From Desulfuromonadales bacterium (GTDB taxonomy: Bacteria > Desulfobacterota > Desulfuromonadia > Desulfuromonadales > UBA2197), in NCBI GenBank assembly GCA_014859605.1, contig JACUTW010000022.1:1-33395 (forward strand): a stretch of 33,395 bases of DNA, written 5' to 3'. Of this stretch, positions 30,091 through 33,395 are shown piece by piece (positions within the stretch are counted from its first letter, which is position 1; every line of letters starts with the position of its first letter). Both the position numbers and the translations under genes were made by a program. The notes beneath the pieces were generated by a model that was given only the letters and a program-made list of their open reading frames with translations, was not told where the DNA came from and did no database searches.

Positions 30091-31473
30091 ATGAAATTAT
30101 TGGCAACGGTCATTCTTGCCGCCGGCAAGGGGACGCGGATGAAATCGGCACAGCCGAAAGTCCTCCATCCCCTGTGCGGCCAACCATTGATCACTTATCC
30201 GGTTCGCCTCGCCCGGCAACTCGGCTCGACAACGACAGTCCTCGTTGTCGGTCACGGCGCCGAAGCGGTGGAAGAAGCTCTGGCCACGGAGAACGTCGGC
30301 TTTGCCCTGCAGGCCGAGCAGCTCGGCACCGGCCATGCCCTCCTCTGCGCCCAGCCGGCATTGGCCGACTTCAGCGGCACGCTCCTCCTCCTCTGCGGTG
30401 ATGTGCCGTTGCTGCGCGCCGCGACGATCGCGCAGCTCCTCGATTATCACCACCGTCAGGGGGCGAGTGTCACCGTCCTCACCGCGACTTTGGAGAATCC
30501 GCACGGTTACGGGCGGGTGGTACGGGAGGGGGACGAGGTCGTCGCCATCGTCGAAGAGAAGGACGCCACCCCGGAGATCCGCACCCTGCGCGAGATCAAC
30601 ACCGGTATCTACTGTTTTGAGGCCCCCTTTGTCTTTACAGCTCTGAGTCAGGTCGGCTGCAACAATGCCCAAGGCGAATACTACCTCACCGATGTCCTGG
30701 CCCTGGCGCGGAGCGCCGGTAAAAAGGTCTGCGCCCTGGCGGCGGCAGACGGCGACGAGGCGATGGGGATCAACGACCGCGTCCAGCTCGCCTCCGCCGA
30801 TGGCCTGCTGCGGCTGCGGATTAATCAGCAGCATCAGCGCGCCGGGGTGACGATTGTCGATCCGGCCGCTACCTATATCGAGCCGGGCGTGGCGATCGGC
30901 GCCGATAGTATCATCCACCCCGGCGTCCATCTGCGCGGGACGACGCAGATCGCCGGCCATTGCAGTGTTGAACCCGGGGCGATGATCACCGATTCGATCC
31001 TGGGAGAGAGGGTGCAGATCAAGGCGGGCTCGATCGTCGAAGCTTCCGAGATCGGCGTTGGCTGCAATATCGGGCCGATGGCGCATCTCCGGGCCGGGAC
31101 GGTCCTCCTCGGCGACAACAAGATCGGCAACTTCGTCGAGACCAAGAAGGCGCGTTTCGGCAGGAAGAGTCAGGCGAGTCACCTCACCTATATCGGTGAT
31201 GCCGAGGTCGGCGAGCGGGTCAACTTCGGTTGCGGCACCATCACCTGCAACTACGACGGGGTCAATAAATTCCAGACGACGATCGGTGACGATGTCTTCG
31301 TCGGCAGCGACACTCAGTTTATTGCGCCGGTGACGATCGGCCGCGGCAGTCTGATCGCCGCCGGTTCGACGATCACCAAGGATGTCCCTGCCGATGCCCT
31401 CGCTCTGTCGCGCACGGAGCAGCGGGTGATCGAAGGCTGGGCAGCGAAGAAACGGAAAAAACAGCAAAAGTAG
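30091..31473 (+). CDS. glmU: Bifunctional UDP-N-acetylglucosamine pyrophosphorylase / glucosamine-1-phosphate N-acetyltransferase
   Basis: TVILAAGKGTRMKSAQPKVLHPLCGQPLI...LLCGDVPLL...NTGIYCFEAPF... left-handed beta-helix, GCGTITCNYDGVNKFQTTIGDDVFVGSDTQFIAPVTIG. Confidence 0.97.
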   Translation: MKLLATVILAAGKGTRMKSAQPKVLHPLCGQPLITYPVRLARQLGSTTTVLVVGHGAEAVEEALATENVGFALQAEQLGTGHALLCAQPALADFSGTLLLLCGDVPLLRAATIAQLLDYHHRQGASVTVLTATLENPHGYGRVVREGDEVVAIVEEKDATPEIRTLREINTGIYCFEAPFVFTALSQVGCNNAQGEYYLTDVLALARSAGKKVCALAAADGDEAMGINDRVQLASADGLLRLRINQQHQRAGVTIVDPAATYIEPGVAIGADSIIHPGVHLRGTTQIAGHCSVEPGAMITDSILGERVQIKAGSIVEASEIGVGCNIGPMAHLRAGTVLLGDNKIGNFVETKKARFGRKSQASHLTYIGDAEVGERVNFGCGTITCNYDGVNKFQTTIGDDVFVGSDTQFIAPVTIGRGSLIAAGSTITKDVPADALALSRTEQRVIEGWAAKKRKKQQK

Positions 31474-31540
31474 GGGCACGGCGTGCCGTGCCCTGATCTC
31501 CTTCCTTCCCCAAACCGGGCACGGCACGCCGTGCCCCTAC
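31470..31540. repeat. Perfect 24-bp inverted repeat (GTAGGGGCACGGCGTGCCGTGCCC) between glmU and glmS
   Basis: GTAGGGGCACGGCGTGCCGTGCCC (31470-31493) and its exact reverse complement (31517-31540), with a 23-nt loop. Each arm is itself nearly palindromic. Confidence 0.92.
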
Positions 31541-31556
31541 AATAGGATAACCACCC

Positions 31557-33392
31557 ATGTGCGGAATTGTCGGCTATATCGGCCAGCAGAATGCTACCCC
31601 CATCATTATCGACGGTTTGCGTCGTCTCGAATACCGCGGCTATGACTCGGCCGGGATTGCCACCCTCGTTCATGGCGGCAAGATTGCCATCCGTCGCGCC
31701 GAAGGGAAGCTGATCAATCTGGAAAACGTTCTCCAGACCGCGCCGGCTAACGGCAACCGCGGCATCGGCCATACCCGCTGGGCCACGCACGGCCGTCCTT
31801 CCGAGACCAATGCTCACCCCCACCAGGCCGGCGGCATCGTCGTCGTCCACAACGGCATCATCGAGAATTACCTGCAACTCAAAGGGATGCTGCAGGGGTG
31901 CGGGCATATCTTCCTGTCCGAGACCGATACCGAGGTCATCGCCCACCTCATCGAAGAGCGTTACAATGAGTCTGGTGCTTTTGAGGTGGCGGTGCGGGCG
32001 GCCTTTACCGAGCTGCGCGGTGCCTTCTCGGTCGCCATCCTGTGTGAGCAGGAACCGGATCTCCTCATTGCCGCCAAGGTCGGCTCCCCCCTGGTCGTCG
32101 GCCTCGGCAATGGCGAGTACTTTGTCGCTTCCGACATCCCGGCGATCCTGTCCCACACCCGGCAGATGATCTTTCTCGAAGATGGCGAGATGGTCGTCTT
32201 CAGCGAAGCCGGGATGCAGATGAGCCGCCTCGACGGCACCCCGGTCGAACGCGCTGCCAAGAGCATTACCTGGAGTCCGGCGATGGCGGAGAAGGGGGGC
32301 TATCGCCACTTCATGCTCAAGGAGATTTATGAGCAGCCCCGCTCCATCGCCGATACTCTCGCCGGGCGGATTGTCGATGATCAGAGCGACGCTTTTCTCG
32401 ACGGTTTGCGCCTCGAAGATGCCGATGTGCAGAGTCTCGAACGCCTCTACATCGTTGCCTGCGGTACTTCCTGGCATGCGGCGCTGGTCGGCAAGTTCCT
32501 CATCGAAAAGCTGGCGCGTATCCCGGTGGAGGTCGATATTGCCAGCGAATTCCGTTATCGCGATCCGATCGTCACCCCGCAGACCCTCACCGTCCTCATC
32601 AGCCAGAGCGGCGAGACCGCTGACACTCTCGCCGCCCTGCGGGAAGCGAAAGGGAAGGGGGGGCGCACCCTCGCCCTCTGCAATGTTGTCGAAGCGTCGA
32701 TCGCCCGGGAAGCGGACGGTGCCCTCTACACCCACGCCGGTCCGGAGATCGGCGTCGCCTCGACCAAGGCCTTTACCACCCAGCTCGGCGCTCTCACCCT
32801 CCTCGCCGTCCGCCTCGGTCGGGCGCGCGGCACCCTGAGCCCGGCGGAGGCCAGCGCCCTCCTCCTTGACCTGGTGCAGCTCCCCCGCCTCATCGAAGAG
32901 ACTCTGGAGCTCAACAGCGAGATCGAAAAGGTGGCGCAGGCCTTCATGAATGCCCGCGATTTCCTGTATCTCGGCCGCGGCAATCAATACCCGATCGCCC
33001 TTGAAGGGGCCCTCAAACTCAAAGAGATCTCCTACATCCACGCCGAAGGCTATCCGGCCGGCGAGATGAAGCACGGCCCGATTGCCCTGATCGACGAGCA
33101 GCTGCCGGTGGTGGTGATCGCCCCGAAGAACGCCACCTTCGAGAAGGTCGTCTCCAACCTCGAAGAGGTGCGGGCCCGCGGCGGCAAGCTGATCATTGTC
33201 ACGACTCCTGACGGGGTCGCCGAACTTGCCGACAAGGCCGAAGCGCTCCTCCTGGTTCCGGCGAGCAGTGACGAACTCATGCCGGTCCTCACCTCCATCC
33301 CGCTGCAGCTCCTCGCCTATTACGTCGCCGTCCTCAAGGGGACCGACGTCGATCAGCCGCGTAACCTCGCCAAGAGTGTGACCGTGGAGTAA
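31557..33392 (+). CDS. glmS: Glutamine--fructose-6-phosphate aminotransferase (isomerizing)
   Basis: [35 protein letters not shown]...[19 protein letters not shown]...[17 protein letters not shown]...[40 protein letters not shown]...LAKSVTVE. Confidence 0.98.
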   Translation: MCGIVGYIGQQNATPIIIDGLRRLEYRGYDSAGIATLVHGGKIAIRRAEGKLINLENVLQTAPANGNRGIGHTRWATHGRPSETNAHPHQAGGIVVVHNGIIENYLQLKGMLQGCGHIFLSETDTEVIAHLIEERYNESGAFEVAVRAAFTELRGAFSVAILCEQEPDLLIAAKVGSPLVVGLGNGEYFVASDIPAILSHTRQMIFLEDGEMVVFSEAGMQMSRLDGTPVERAAKSITWSPAMAEKGGYRHFMLKEIYEQPRSIADTLAGRIVDDQSDAFLDGLRLEDADVQSLERLYIVACGTSWHAALVGKFLIEKLARIPVEVDIASEFRYRDPIVTPQTLTVLISQSGETADTLAALREAKGKGGRTLALCNVVEASIAREADGALYTHAGPEIGVASTKAFTTQLGALTLLAVRLGRARGTLSPAEASALLLDLVQLPRLIEETLELNSEIEKVAQAFMNARDFLYLGRGNQYPIALEGALKLKEISYIHAEGYPAGEMKHGPIALIDEQLPVVVIAPKNATFEKVVSNLEEVRARGGKLIIVTTPDGVAELADKAEALLLVPASSDELMPVLTSIPLQLLAYYVAVLKGTDVDQPRNLAKSVTVE

Positions 33393-33395
33393 TGA

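Noticed and set aside
30097-31527. 476-aa minus-strand ORF antisense to glmU
   Set aside because: Shadow ORF. glmU on the plus strand is clear, and this ORF reads through the palindromic repeat.
31314-33074. 586-aa minus-strand ORF antisense to glmS
   Set aside because: Shadow of glmS codon bias (D/E/G/A-rich translation), with no recognisable domain.

Overview
This window is a chromosomal replication-origin neighbourhood. It looks like a Desulfuromonadales/Geobacter-type deltaproteobacterium, inferred from gene content only. Two co-oriented arms diverge from the dnaA/rpmH junction. Leftward (-): dnaA, dnaN, recF, gyrB, [HEPN-MNT pair], gyrA, a TPR protein, gpsA, a secreted cyclophilin, an endonuclease/exonuclease/phosphatase-family protein, a thioredoxin-like protein and a truncated outer-membrane-type protein at the edge. 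Rightward (+): rpmH, rnpA, yidD, yidC, mnmE, parS-like site, mnmG, rsmG, parA, parB, a bactofilin, glgC and a KefB-type antiporter. Beyond these lie hemB (-), a ferritin-like protein (+), rnhA and an uncharacterised gene (-), then glmU and glmS (+). Most genes are housekeeping. The best non-routine signals are: (1) a HEPN/MNT toxin-antitoxin-like pair between gyrB and gyrA, starting 6 nt after the gyrB stop; (2) a tandem cluster of DnaA-box-like 9-mers about 12 kb from dnaA; (3) candidate bipartite oriC elements flanking dnaA; (4) a near-perfect parS between mnmE and mnmG; (5) several unrelated families of intergenic palindromic repeats, one of which supplies the glmU stop codon. I saw no CRISPR array, tRNA, rRNA, transposase or phage genes.
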